Of a stretch of 64,000 nucleotides of DNA, positions 22,257-31,838 are shown in pieces. Position 1 is the stretch's first letter. Every line of letters starts with the position of its first letter. The translations under genes and the position numbers were made by a program. Source of the DNA: Bradyrhizobium iriomotense. GTDB lineage: Bacteria > Pseudomonadota > Alphaproteobacteria > Rhizobiales > Xanthobacteraceae. The notes beneath the pieces were generated by a model. It saw only the letters and a list, made by a program, of their open reading frames with translations, was not told the DNA's origin and did not search any database. The stretch lies in assembly GCF_018129405.1 (NCBI RefSeq), contig NZ_JAFCLP010000024.1, forward strand, positions 1-64,000. The letters run 5' to 3'.

Positions 22257-24518
22257 ATGCAGTGGAGCCTGCTCCGGCCGGTTGGCCTCGTCCCCGCGGC
22301 GCTTGTGCTCACCACGGTTGCGGCCGGTGCCGAAGGCGGCAAATCGGCCGGCCCCTCCGAGTCCCTCCTGATTCTGCAGATCGTGCTGTTGATCGTCGTC
22401 GGCCGCGGCCTCGGCGAGATGATGCAGCGCATCGGCCAGCCCTCGGTGATCGGCGAACTGCTCGCCGGCATCCTGCTCGGGCCGTCGCTGCTCGGCTGGG
22501 TCTGGCCGGAGGCGCAGCACGCCATCTTCCCCAAGACGCCCGAGCAGAAGGCGATGATCGACGGCATCGCCCAGTTCGGCATCCTGCTGTTGCTGTTGCT
22601 CACGGGCATGGAGACCGACCTCAAGCTGGTCAGGAGGGTCGGCAAGGCCGCGATCGCGATCTCGATCGCCGGCATCGTCGTGCCCTTTGCTTGCGGCTTT
22701 GCCCTCGGCGAGTTCCTGCCGGACGCGCTGCTGCCCGATCCGCACGCGCGCCTCGTGGCCTCGCTGTTCATGGGCACGGCGCTGTCGATCTCCTCCGTGA
22801 AGATCGTCGCCGTGGTCGTGCGCGAGATGAATTTCATGCGCCGCGATGTCGGGCAGATCATCGTCGCGACCGCCGTGATCGACGACACCATCGGCTGGAT
22901 CATCATCGCCGTCATTTTCAGCCTGGCCTCGCACAACACGCTGGATCTCGGCTCGGTGGCGAAAGCCGTGCTGGGCACGGTTGTCTTTCTCGCCGTCAGC
23001 TTCACCATCGGCCGGCGCCTGGTGTTCCAGCTGATCCGCTGGGCCAACGACACGCTGGTCAGCTCCGCACCCGTCATCACGGTCATTCTGCTGCTGATGG
23101 GCACGATGGCGCTGATCACGCACCTGATCGGCGTGCACACCGTGTTAGGTGCCTTCGTCGCCGGCATCCTGGTCGGCGAATCGCCGATCCTGACCCGGCA
23201 GATCGACGAGCGCCTGCGTGGCCTGATCTCGAGCTTCTTCATGCCGGTGTTCTTCGGTCTCGCCGGCCTTGCCGCCGATCTGTCGGTGCTGCGCGATCCC
23301 AATCTCCTGATGCTCACCGGCCTCTTGGTCGTCATCGCCAGCGTCGGCAAGTTCGGCGGCGCCTTCGTCGGGGGCACATTGGGCGGGCTGAACACTCGGG
23401 AGTCGCTCGCGCTCGCCAGCGGCATGAACGCGCGCGGTTCGACCGAGGTGATCATCGCCACCATCGGCCTGTCCATCGGCGTGCTCAGCCAGAACCTGTT
23501 CACGATGATCGTCACGATGGCGATCGTGACCACGATGGCGATGCCGCCGATGCTGCGGGCGGCGCTGGCCAGGCTGCCGATGAACGCAGAGGAGAAGGAG
23601 CGCCTCGAGCGCGAGGAATTCGAGAAGCGCGGTTTCGTCGCCAACCTCGAACGTCCCTTGCTCGCCGTCGACGAGAGCGTCAACGCCACCTTTGCCGCCC
23701 ACGTCGCTGGCCTGATCGCCGGCATGCGCGGCCTGCCGATCACCGTGCTGCATGTCGGCAAGCGCGCTGCGGAGCAGGAGAGGGGCCGCGACGAGGAGGA
23801 GAGCCATGAAGCCGTGGTGAAGCGGGCGGCCGAAACGGTGGCTTCCGATCCCGCGGCCGGGAACGTCGATGTGACGACGCGGATTCGCAGATCGGACCTC
23901 GGCGAAGCAGTCGGCGAAGAGGCGAAGAAGGGCTTCGATCTCCTCGTCGTCGGCATCGACAAGGTCATCGCGACCAAGGATCGTTTCGACAGGAAGGTCG
24001 AGGACATCGCCGCCGAATTCGAAGGGCCGCTCGCGATCGTGGTGGCCAAGGGGAGCCACCTGAAGCAGCCGGTGCCCGACGGGCTCAACATTCTCGTCCC
24101 GGTCTCCGGCAGCGCCGTCTCCAAGCGCGGCGCCGAGGTCGCGGTCGCGCTGGCGCAGGCCGGATCAGGCTCGCTGCGTGTGATCTATGTGGCGACGACG
24201 CGGGACAAGGGCGCACAACGCGGGGTGTCCCGTGGCCTCAGCCAGGAAACGGGCATCCTGAAGGACGCCAGCGATCTTGCCGCCCGCTACGACGTCGATA
24301 TCACCACGACGCTGCGCGTGAACCGATCGCCGGAGGCTGCGATCCTGCGCGAGATCGACACCACCGACGTCGATCTCGTGGTCATCGGCGTCGACCGCAT
24401 CCAGGCCGATCATCTCTCCTTCGGCGGTGTCGCCGACGCCGTGCTGAGGCAGTCGAAGGTCTCGGTGCTGCTGGTCTCGAGCGGCGAGGCGCGTCAGGCA
24501 TCGGCGAAGAAGGCTTAA
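22257..24518 (+). CDS. CPA2 cation:proton antiporter with universal-stress domains
   Basis: A 753-residue inner-membrane antiporter. Residues about 1-430 form the Na+/H+ exchanger domain with roughly 12-13 helices. It includes QPSVIGELLAGILLGPSLLG near the start, the paired acidic region VIDDTIGW and the later GMNARGSTEVIIATIGLSIG typical of CPA2. The C-terminal 300 residues lack helices and comprise two universal-stress-protein-like domains (for example KGFDLLVVGIDKV and VDLVVIGVDRI). The transported ion (Na+ or K+) is unknown. The stop overlaps the convergent RND gene by 4 bases. Confidence 0.9.
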   Translation: MQWSLLRPVGLVPAALVLTTVAAGAEGGKSAGPSESLLILQIVLLIVVGRGLGEMMQRIGQPSVIGELLAGILLGPSLLGWVWPEAQHAIFPKTPEQKAMIDGIAQFGILLLLLLTGMETDLKLVRRVGKAAIAISIAGIVVPFACGFALGEFLPDALLPDPHARLVASLFMGTALSISSVKIVAVVVREMNFMRRDVGQIIVATAVIDDTIGWIIIAVIFSLASHNTLDLGSVAKAVLGTVVFLAVSFTIGRRLVFQLIRWANDTLVSSAPVITVILLLMGTMALITHLIGVHTVLGAFVAGILVGESPILTRQIDERLRGLISSFFMPVFFGLAGLAADLSVLRDPNLLMLTGLLVVIASVGKFGGAFVGGTLGGLNTRESLALASGMNARGSTEVIIATIGLSIGVLSQNLFTMIVTMAIVTTMAMPPMLRAALARLPMNAEEKERLEREEFEKRGFVANLERPLLAVDESVNATFAAHVAGLIAGMRGLPITVLHVGKRAAEQERGRDEEESHEAVVKRAAETVASDPAAGNVDVTTRIRRSDLGEAVGEEAKKGFDLLVVGIDKVIATKDRFDRKVEDIAAEFEGPLAIVVAKGSHLKQPVPDGLNILVPVSGSAVSKRGAEVAVALAQAGSGSLRVIYVATTRDKGAQRGVSRGLSQETGILKDASDLAARYDVDITTTLRVNRSPEAAILREIDTTDVDLVVIGVDRIQADHLSFGGVADAVLRQSKVSVLLVSSGEARQASAKKA

Positions 24519-27500
24519 GGCTTCACCTCAGCCACCGCCTTCGGCGCTTTCTTCGAGGCGCGCCAGTTCTCGAAGCGCTGCACCACCACGAAGAAGGCCG
24601 GCACGAACAGCACCGCGAGACAGGTTGAGGCCAGCATGCCCGAGAACACGGTGATGCCGATCGACTTGCGGGCGCTGGCGCCGGCGCCGGTCGCGAGCAC
24701 CAGCGGCACGACGCCGAGGATGAAGGCGAACGACGTCATCAGGATCGGGCGGAAGCGGGCGCGCGCCGCCTCGATCGCCGATTCCAGGATCGGCTTGCCG
24801 TCGCGGACGTGCAGCTCGAGCCCGACCTCGACGATCAGGATGGCGTTCTTCGCCGACAGCGCGATCAGGAGGATCAGGCCGATCTGGCAATAGAGGTTGT
24901 TGTCGATCTTGAGGCCGCTCAGGATCAGCATCGGCCCGATCAGCGACAGCGGCACCGCGAGGATCACCGAGATCGGCGCGTACCAGCTCTCGTACTGGCC
25001 GGCGAGCACGAGATAGACCAGCAGCATGGCAAGCCCGAACACCCAGTAGATCTGGTTCGAGACCGCCTTCTCCTGATACGACATCGCGGTCCATTCATAG
25101 CCGGTGCCGGGCGGCAGCGTCTTGTCCGCGATCTCCTCCATCAGCTTCAGCGACTGGCCGGAGGAGTAGCCCTGCGCCGGCAGGCCGATGATGGTCGAGG
25201 AGGGATAGAGATTGTAGAGGCTGATCAGCGACGGACCCGTCGCCGGCGTGATGGTGGCGACGGTGCCGATCGGGATCATGTCGCCGTTCGAGTTGCGCAC
25301 CTGCATGTTGGCGATGTCGCGCTCGGTGACGCGGAACGCTGGATCGGCTTGCGTATAGACCTGAAATACCCGGCCGAATTTGTTGAACTGGTTGACATAG
25401 GACGAGCCGAGATAGGTCGATAGCGCCGAGAACACCTGGTCGGTGGTGACGTGCAGCGTCTGGGTCTTGATGCGGTCGATCTCGACGTTGAACTGCGGCA
25501 CCGACGAGCGGAACGAGGACTGCACGCGCTGCAGCGCGCTTTGGCTCTGGCCGTTACTCACCATCGCCCCGGTGATCGCCTGCAGCTTGGCGAAATCGCT
25601 GTTGCCGTCGCGCAGCTCGACCTGCATCGAGAAGCCGGCCGCGTTGCCGATGCCCTGGATCGGCGGCGGAGGTAGCACGATGGTGCGCGCCTCCATGATC
25701 ACAGCGAGCTTGTCGTTGAGGCCAAAGACCAGCGAGCGCAGATCCTCGCCGGGCCCTTTGCGCGCATCCCAATCCTTCAGGATGATGTAGGCGACGCCGG
25801 CATTGGCAAGGCTCGCGCTGCTGTCGAGCGCGGAGATGCCGGCGATGGTGATGACCTGCGCCACGCCCGGCGTCTCCTTGACGATGTCGGCGGCCTTGTC
25901 GAGCACCTTCTGGGTCCGCTCCAGCGAAGCGCCGTCGGGCAGCTGGATGGCGGCGATCAGGTAGCCCTGGTCCTCGATCGGCAGGAATCCGGTCGGCACC
26001 CGCGACAGGCCGTAGCCGCCGATCCCGATCAGCACCAGCGCGATCGCGACCGACACCGTGGCGTGCCTGACCAGGAAGGTGATCAGCCGCGTGTAGCCGC
26101 GCTCGACCCGGTTATAGACGTTGTTGAAGCCGCGATAGAAGAAGTTGCGCTGCTCCGGCGGCACCGCCGGCCGCAGCCACAGCGCGCATTGCGTCGGCTT
26201 CAAGGTCGCCGCGTTGATGGCGGACAGCAGCGCGGTCGCCGCGATCACCAGCGCGAATTGCGAATAGATGCGACCAGTCAGGCCGGCGAGGAACGAGGCC
26301 GGCAGGAACACCGAGATCAGCACCAGCGTGATGCCGACGATCGGCGCGAACAGCTGGTCCATCGCCCTGATCGCGGCGTCGTGGCCGTTCATGCCCTGCT
26401 CGATATTGTGCGCGGCGCCTTCGACCACCACGATGGCATCGTCGACGACGATGCCGATCGCGAGCACGATCGCAAACAGCGTCGACATGTTGATGGTGAA
26501 GCCGAGCGCCGCCATCGCGGCGAAGGCGCCGATGATGGTGACCGGCACCGTCGTCGCCGGCACCAGCATCGCGCGCCAGTCCTGCAAGAAGACGAGGATC
26601 ACGACCAGCACCAGAAGGCCGGCCTCGATCAGGGTCATGTAGACCTCGTGCACCGAGGCCTCGACGAATTTGGTGGTGTCGAACGGCGTGTCGTATTTGA
26701 TGCCTTCCGGGAAGCGCTTGGCGAGCTCCGCCATCTTCTTCTCGACGGCCTGCTCGACCTGGAGCGCGTTGGCGCCGGGCGACTGGAACACGCCGATGCC
26801 GGTGGCGGGCTGCTTGTTGAGCGAGAAGATCTGGCTGTAGGTCTGCGCGCCGAGCTCGACCCAGCCGACGTCGCGCACCCGCGTGACGTCGCCGCTGGTC
26901 CCGGTCTTGACGATGATGTTCTCGAACTGGGTGGTGTCGTCGAGCCGTCCGTTGACGTTGAGCGTGTACTGGAACGCCTGGCCCGGCGGCGTCGGCGGCG
27001 CGCCGACCTGCCCGGCGGAGACCTGCTGGCTCTGCTGCTGGATCGCGTTGATGACGTCCTGCGGCACGAGGCCACGGACTTGCAGCTTGTTGGGGTCGAG
27101 CCACACCCGCATCGAATACTGGCCGGCGCCGAACACCGTGACGTTGCCGACGCCGGGCAGGCGGGAGAGCTCGTCGCGGATGTTGATGGTGGCGTAGTTG
27201 CTCAAATAGAGGCTGTCATATTTGGCCTCGGGCGAGGTCAGCGTCACGAACAGCAGGATCGAGGTCGATTTCTTCTGGACGGTGACGCCCTGGTTCTGCA
27301 CCGACTGCGGCAGCTGCGCGAGCGCGCTGGAGACGCGGTTCTGCACCAGCACCTGTGCGAAGTTCAGGTCGGTGCCGATCTTGAAGGTCACGGTCAGCGT
27401 GTAGGTGCCGTCGGAGCCGCTGTAGGACTGCATGTAGAGCATGTCCTCGACGCCGTTGACTTGCTGCTCGATCGGCAAGGCAACCGTGTCGATCACGGTC

Positions 27501-27667
27501 TTGGCGCTGGCGCCGGGATAGCGCGTGGTGACCTGCACCGTCGGCGGCACCACGTCGGGGTATTGCGCGACGGCGAGGTTGAACAGCGCGACGCCGCCGA
27601 TCAGGATCATCAAGAGCGCGATGACGTTCGAGAGGACCGGCCGCTCGATGAAGAACTTTGAGATCAT
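24515..27667 (-). CDS. RND efflux pump, HAE1 (AcrB/MexB-like) family
   Basis: A 1050-residue inner-membrane RND transporter. It has the usual N-terminal MISKFFIERPVLSNVIALLM, two large periplasmic loops and 12 helices. The paired Asp of the proton relay are in AIGIVVDDAIVVVE of helix 4. Length is normal and the frame is intact. It exports hydrophobic drugs or plant-derived compounds by proton antiport in a tripartite complex with the adaptor encoded 12 bp upstream and an outer-membrane channel that is not in this window. The substrate range is unknown. Confidence 0.95.
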   Translation of the reverse strand: MISKFFIERPVLSNVIALLMILIGGVALFNLAVAQYPDVVPPTVQVTTRYPGASAKTVIDTVALPIEQQVNGVEDMLYMQSYSGSDGTYTLTVTFKIGTDLNFAQVLVQNRVSSALAQLPQSVQNQGVTVQKKSTSILLFVTLTSPEAKYDSLYLSNYATINIRDELSRLPGVGNVTVFGAGQYSMRVWLDPNKLQVRGLVPQDVINAIQQQSQQVSAGQVGAPPTPPGQAFQYTLNVNGRLDDTTQFENIIVKTGTSGDVTRVRDVGWVELGAQTYSQIFSLNKQPATGIGVFQSPGANALQVEQAVEKKMAELAKRFPEGIKYDTPFDTTKFVEASVHEVYMTLIEAGLLVLVVILVFLQDWRAMLVPATTVPVTIIGAFAAMAALGFTINMSTLFAIVLAIGIVVDDAIVVVEGAAHNIEQGMNGHDAAIRAMDQLFAPIVGITLVLISVFLPASFLAGLTGRIYSQFALVIAATALLSAINAATLKPTQCALWLRPAVPPEQRNFFYRGFNNVYNRVERGYTRLITFLVRHATVSVAIALVLIGIGGYGLSRVPTGFLPIEDQGYLIAAIQLPDGASLERTQKVLDKAADIVKETPGVAQVITIAGISALDSSASLANAGVAYIILKDWDARKGPGEDLRSLVFGLNDKLAVIMEARTIVLPPPPIQGIGNAAGFSMQVELRDGNSDFAKLQAITGAMVSNGQSQSALQRVQSSFRSSVPQFNVEIDRIKTQTLHVTTDQVFSALSTYLGSSYVNQFNKFGRVFQVYTQADPAFRVTERDIANMQVRNSNGDMIPIGTVATITPATGPSLISLYNLYPSSTIIGLPAQGYSSGQSLKLMEEIADKTLPPGTGYEWTAMSYQEKAVSNQIYWVFGLAMLLVYLVLAGQYESWYAPISVILAVPLSLIGPMLILSGLKIDNNLYCQIGLILLIALSAKNAILIVEVGLELHVRDGKPILESAIEAARARFRPILMTSFAFILGVVPLVLATGAGASARKSIGITVFSGMLASTCLAVLFVPAFFVVVQRFENWRASKKAPKAVAEVKP

Positions 27668-27679
27668 GGCCGGCGGCTC

Positions 27680-28873
27680 CTACTTGGCAGACGCCTGGGA
27701 CTGGTCGATCTTCGTCACCTGCGGGTCGATCTTCTGGCCCGGGATCACGCGCAGCAGCCCGGCGATCACGACGCGGTCGTCCGGCTTCAGCCCGCTTTCG
27801 ATCACGCGCAGGCCTTTGTCGGTCGGCCCGATCTGCACCTTGCGCTGTTCGACGACATTGTCGTTATTGACGACGAGGAGATAGCGGCCGCCCTGATCGC
27901 TGCCGAGCGCGGTGTCGGGGACGAGCAGGGCGCTCTTCTCCTGGTCGAAGGGCACACGGACGCGGACGAAATAACCTGGCAGCAGCGCCCGCTTGTCGTT
28001 GGGCACGACGCCGCGCACCGCGAGCGTGCCCGTCGATGTATTGAGGGTCGGCGAGACGTAGTCGAGGTGGCCTTCATGCGGATAGCCAGTCTCGGTTTGG
28101 AGGCCCACCTGGACCGGCAATTGTTTGAGGTCGGCGACGGTCAGTCCGCGGCGGGCCGCTTCGGCGCGGATGCGAAGGACGTCCTGCTCGTTGACCGTGA
28201 AGTTCACCCAGATCGGGTCCAGGGCGACGATGGTCGCGAGCTGGGTCGGGGAGGAGACGCCGACGAGCTCGCCGACCGAAACCAGGTGCGCGCTGACGAT
28301 ACCGTCGAACGGCGCGGTCACGTTGGTGTAGCCGTAATTGACCTCGGCGAGCCTCGTATTGACCTGGGCCTGCTGGAGGCTGGCCTGAGCGTTGTCGCGG
28401 GTCGATGTCGAGGTGTCGAGGGTGGACTGCGAGACCGCCTGGCGCTGCACCAGCTCGACCTGCCGCTTGTAATCGGCTTCGGCCTGCTTGACCGTGGCTT
28501 GCGCACCGACCTCCGCGGCCTTCGCCTGCTCGACCTTGAGCTTGTACGTCTCCGGCTCGATCGTGAAGAGCTGGGTGCCCTGCTTGACGAAGCTGCCGTC
28601 CTGATAGTCGATCGATTGCAGGAAACCCTGCACGCGCGCGACGAGATCGACGCTCTTGATCGGGGCGGTGTTGCCGGTGGCTTCGACATAGCGCGTCACC
28701 GGCCGCTGCACCGGCGTTGCCACATCCACCTTCGGCGGCGGCGGCGCCACGAAGGTGTTCTTGTCCTCGCAGCCGGCGAGCGCGATCACGGCGCTCGCGG
28801 CGGCCAGCGCCCGTCCGACACGTCTCCACGCTCCATTGCGATTGGTGAGCGATGCAGGATTCGCGCAGGTCAT
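27680..28873 (-). CDS. RND efflux periplasmic adaptor lipoprotein
   Basis: A 397-residue membrane-fusion protein. I chose the ATG at 28873, which places a lipoprotein signal with lipobox LAGC (Cys at about residue 35) at the N-terminus. The longer frame adds 28 unlikely residues. A biotinyl-lipoyl-like half-motif (VARVQGFLQSIDYQDGSFVK), a helical hairpin rich in Gln/Ala and a second half (NVTAPFDGIVSAHLV) follow in order. It links the RND pump to an outer-membrane channel. The gene is 12 bp upstream of the pump gene, forming a two-gene operon without a TolC-type gene or adjacent TetR regulator. Confidence 0.94.
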   Translation of the reverse strand: MTCANPASLTNRNGAWRRVGRALAAASAVIALAGCEDKNTFVAPPPPKVDVATPVQRPVTRYVEATGNTAPIKSVDLVARVQGFLQSIDYQDGSFVKQGTQLFTIEPETYKLKVEQAKAAEVGAQATVKQAEADYKRQVELVQRQAVSQSTLDTSTSTRDNAQASLQQAQVNTRLAEVNYGYTNVTAPFDGIVSAHLVSVGELVGVSSPTQLATIVALDPIWVNFTVNEQDVLRIRAEAARRGLTVADLKQLPVQVGLQTETGYPHEGHLDYVSPTLNTSTGTLAVRGVVPNDKRALLPGYFVRVRVPFDQEKSALLVPDTALGSDQGGRYLLVVNNDNVVEQRKVQIGPTDKGLRVIESGLKPDDRVVIAGLLRVIPGQKIDPQVTKIDQSQASAK

Positions 28874-28994
28874 TCGGTGGCCCCCGATTATTGTCTGTCG
28901 GTGCGGCAGGCTACCAACAAACGCCCGGCCGTGGAACACCATAGCCATGGCAGTCACGGGCCTTGCACTGCAAACCGCGCCGTGGCCTTTGACA

Positions 28995-29012
28995 GGTTTG
29001 TCATGACAAACC
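28995..29012. promoter_or_regulatory. Perfect 18-bp palindrome in the divergent efflux/SBP region
   Basis: GGTTTGTCATGACAAACC is a perfect palindrome in the 221-bp gap between the RND adaptor (minus) and the solute-binding protein (plus). A TTGACA-like hexamer lies immediately to the left (28989-28994). It fits an operator for a TetR-type efflux repressor, but no regulator gene is adjacent. Confidence 0.65.
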
Positions 29013-29094
29013 GCTTTTCACCGCGCGCACGATCGACCAGAATTGCGTCAAAGAGGCGGAGCAGTTGAAAGAAGAAAAGCGAGGAGAACATGAC

Positions 29095-29886
29095 ATGCGA
29101 ACGTTGCTCCAATCGGCCCTTGCCGGCCTCGTTCTCGCGGCGGCCCTCGCCATGCCAGCGTTAGCCGATGGCCTGAAGGACGAGATCGCGCCGACCGGCA
29201 AGCTGCGGGTTGCGATCGCGATCAGCCCGGCGGGCGGCGCATTCTGGTCGACCAGGACGGAATCCGGCTTCGCCGGCGTGCCGGTCGACCTCGGCAAGGA
29301 GATGGCCGCGCAGCTCGGTGTATCCGTCGAATATGTCGTGCACCAGAATTCCGGGCAGATCACCGACGCGGCCGGCAAGGGCACCTGGGACGTCACCTGG
29401 CTTCCCAAGGATCCCGAGCGCGAGACCAGGATGCTGTTCGGCCCGATCTACGAGGTCGCGGACGCCACCTACATCGTCAAGCCGGGTTCGAGCATCACCA
29501 ATTTCGCCACGCTCGACCAGGCGGGCATCAAGGTCGCGGCCGTCAACGCCACCACCACCATGCGCGGCGCGATCGCGCATCTGAAGAATGCAAAAGTCAC
29601 TGGCTACCAGACCTATGACGAGATCTTCGGCCTTCTCAAGAGCGGCGAGATCGATGCCTTCGCGCTGTCGCGTGACCAGCTCAACAAGATGGCGCAGAAG
29701 ATTCCGGGCACGAAGGTGCTCGACGAGACCTTCAAGAAGACGGTGACCGCCGTCGCCGTCCCGCTCGGCCACAGCCAGGCTCTCGCCTTCGTCACCAAAT
29801 TCATGAACGAAGCGGTGACGAACGGCACCCTGCGCAAGGCCTATGACAACAACGGCCTGAAGGACACGCCGATCCGCACCGAATAG
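29095..29886 (+). CDS. ABC transporter substrate-binding protein (amino-acid type)
   Basis: A 263-residue periplasmic binding protein of the family-3 (polar amino acid) fold. A Sec signal peptide (MRTLLQSALAGLVLAAAL, cleaved near ALA-DGL) precedes TGKLRVAIAIS and later TWDVTWLPKDPERETRM and IKVAAVNATTTMRGAI. The start is preceded by a GAGGAG-type ribosome-binding site; a longer frame begins 30 bases upstream. No permease or ATPase gene is adjacent, so it is an orphan that either serves a distant transporter or a sensor. The ligand is unknown. Confidence 0.85.
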   Translation: MRTLLQSALAGLVLAAALAMPALADGLKDEIAPTGKLRVAIAISPAGGAFWSTRTESGFAGVPVDLGKEMAAQLGVSVEYVVHQNSGQITDAAGKGTWDVTWLPKDPERETRMLFGPIYEVADATYIVKPGSSITNFATLDQAGIKVAAVNATTTMRGAIAHLKNAKVTGYQTYDEIFGLLKSGEIDAFALSRDQLNKMAQKIPGTKVLDETFKKTVTAVAVPLGHSQALAFVTKFMNEAVTNGTLRKAYDNNGLKDTPIRTE

Positions 29887-30038
29887 GCGGGCGGCGCAGG
29901 GTTGCTGCGCCGCGCATCATTCTTGCCCTCGCCCGCGGAATAAACGCGCCTGACGTGATCCGGCGCGGACGGCGCGAAGCAGGCGGCTGCGTGAAAAATC
30001 GCGTCTCGGCTACTGCGCAAAGTGTCTCGTGCGTCAAA

Positions 30039-30056
30039 CTGACACAGCTCTGTCAT
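30039..30056 (+). promoter_or_regulatory. Candidate Pho box
   Basis: CTGACAC-AGCT-CTGTCAT: two 7-base units, 11 bp apart, against the CTGTCAT-N4-CTGTCAT consensus for PhoB binding. The right unit is perfect and the left matches 5 of 7. It sits 55 bp before the start of a phosphatase-like gene, a place where a Pho box makes biological sense. PhoB control is inferred. Confidence 0.55.
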
Positions 30057-30110
30057 TCACCGCCGCTACGTTCCCGAACGTCGGCGTCAATCCTTCGGGG
30101 CAAGATAAAA

Positions 30111-31820
30111 ATGAAGACCAGATTTCTGACGACGGTCGCGTTCCTCGCGGCCGCGACGGCACTCGCGTGCAGCATTCCCGTCCTCGCGGACGATTTCGGC
30201 CGGGACCGGGACCATGACCGGGATCATCACCGTCATCCGCATGACATTCATACGGAAACTCCGATCAAGCATCTCGTGATCATCTTCAACGAGAACCGTT
30301 CGTTCGACCATTATTTCGCGACCTACCCGAACGCGGCCAATCCGTCCGGCTCGATCCCGTTCGTCCCGAAGCCGCATACGCCGAAGGTGAACAACCTCGT
30401 CACGGCGAACCTGCTGGTGAACAATCCGAACAACAGCCCGGCCAACGGCACCGGCGCGACCGACCCGTTCCGTCTCGACCGCACCCAGGCCAACACCCGC
30501 TCGCAGAACCATGCCTACACGCCCGAACAGCAGGCCGTGGACAACGGCAAGGAAGACCTGTTTCCGAAGTTCACCGGGCGCGGCACCGCCGGCGGCGCCG
30601 GCGCCTTCGGCACCAACGGCCAGGTCATGGGCTATTTCGACGGCAACACCGTCACTGCCTTCTGGAACTACGCCCAGCACTTCGCCATGAGCGACAACAA
30701 CTGGACCGACACGTTCGGTCCCTCGACGCCGGGCGTGCTCGAAGTGGTCGCCGCACAGACCAACGGCGTGCAGAACGTCATCGGCACGTCATCGTCGATC
30801 GCCGATGGCCAGGGCGGCCTGACGCTGATCGGCGACACCGACCCCGGCAACGACGTCTGTTCGAGCACGACGAGCACGGTGCTGATGGACGGCAAGAATA
30901 TCGGCGACCTGCTCAACGCCGAGCACGTCAGCTGGGGCAGCTTCATGGGCGGCTTCGACCTCACGCTCAAGAATGCCAACGGCACGACGGGCTGCGCCCG
31001 CAGCACCTTCTCCAGCAACGTCAACGGCACGATCGTGGACTATGTCCCGCACCACGCCTTCTTCCAGTATCACAAGTCGACGGCCAACCCGACCCATGCG
31101 CGGCCCAGCTCCGTCCATGCGATCGGCCATACCTATGCCGCCGGCGGCAAGACCGTCGATCCCGCCAACCACAATTACGACCTCGAGGACTTCTACGCCG
31201 CGGTGAAGGCCGGCAATTTCCCGGCCGTCTCCTACATCAAGATGCCGGCCTTTCAGGACGGCCACGCCGGCAACTCCGATCCGCTCGACGAGCAGGCCGG
31301 CAATGTCGAGCTGATCAACTTCCTGCAGAAGCAGCCGGAGTGGCGCGAGACCGCGGTCATCATCACCTATGACGACTCCGACGGCTGGTACGACCACCAG
31401 TACGTCGCGCCGAAGAGCGCCTCGTATGATCCGACCGCCGATCAGGTCAACGGCCCCGGTCTCTGCGGCCTCGGCGCCAGCAAGCAGCCCGCGCCGAAGG
31501 GCCTGTCCGGCCAGCAGGTCAACGGCCGCTGCGGTCCGGGCACGCGCGTTCCCCTGATCGTGGTCTCGCCCTATGCCAAGACGAACTATGTCAGCCACAC
31601 CTACACGACGCAGGCTTCCGTGGTTCGTTTCATAGAGGACAACTGGCTGCACGGCCAGCGGCTCGGCGGCGGCGCATTCGACGCCACCACGGGATCGATC
31701 ATGGACCTCTTCGACTTCGACCATGATCACAGCCACGACCTCCGGGCCGATGCGCTGTTCCTCGATCCGACCTCCGGCACTGTCATCACCAGCCCGCCGG
31801 ACGAGCACCACCATCACTAG
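30111..31820 (+). CDS. Secreted phosphoesterase (phospholipase C/acid phosphatase family)
   Basis: A 569-residue exported protein of the phosphoesterase family (PF04185-type). A Sec signal (MKTRFLTTVAFLAAATALAC, cleaved near residue 27) is followed by a His/Asp-rich linker (DRDHDRDHHRHPHDIH). The catalytic domain starts at KHLVIIFNENRSFDHYF, the family's metal and nucleophile region; later metal-site segments are AVIITYDDSDGWYDHQYV and GTRVPLIVVSPYAK. The protein ends in DEHHHH. It probably releases phosphate from phosphoesters in the periplasm or outside. It is 18 bp upstream of a di-heme peroxidase gene. Confidence 0.88.
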   Translation: MKTRFLTTVAFLAAATALACSIPVLADDFGRDRDHDRDHHRHPHDIHTETPIKHLVIIFNENRSFDHYFATYPNAANPSGSIPFVPKPHTPKVNNLVTANLLVNNPNNSPANGTGATDPFRLDRTQANTRSQNHAYTPEQQAVDNGKEDLFPKFTGRGTAGGAGAFGTNGQVMGYFDGNTVTAFWNYAQHFAMSDNNWTDTFGPSTPGVLEVVAAQTNGVQNVIGTSSSIADGQGGLTLIGDTDPGNDVCSSTTSTVLMDGKNIGDLLNAEHVSWGSFMGGFDLTLKNANGTTGCARSTFSSNVNGTIVDYVPHHAFFQYHKSTANPTHARPSSVHAIGHTYAAGGKTVDPANHNYDLEDFYAAVKAGNFPAVSYIKMPAFQDGHAGNSDPLDEQAGNVELINFLQKQPEWRETAVIITYDDSDGWYDHQYVAPKSASYDPTADQVNGPGLCGLGASKQPAPKGLSGQQVNGRCGPGTRVPLIVVSPYAKTNYVSHTYTTQASVVRFIEDNWLHGQRLGGGAFDATTGSIMDLFDFDHDHSHDLRADALFLDPTSGTVITSPPDEHHHH

Positions 31821-31838
31821 TCCAACGGGACGCTTCGA

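Noticed and set aside
26063-27661. 532-codon plus-strand open frame
   Set aside because: Antisense to the RND pump gene, without recognisable motif.
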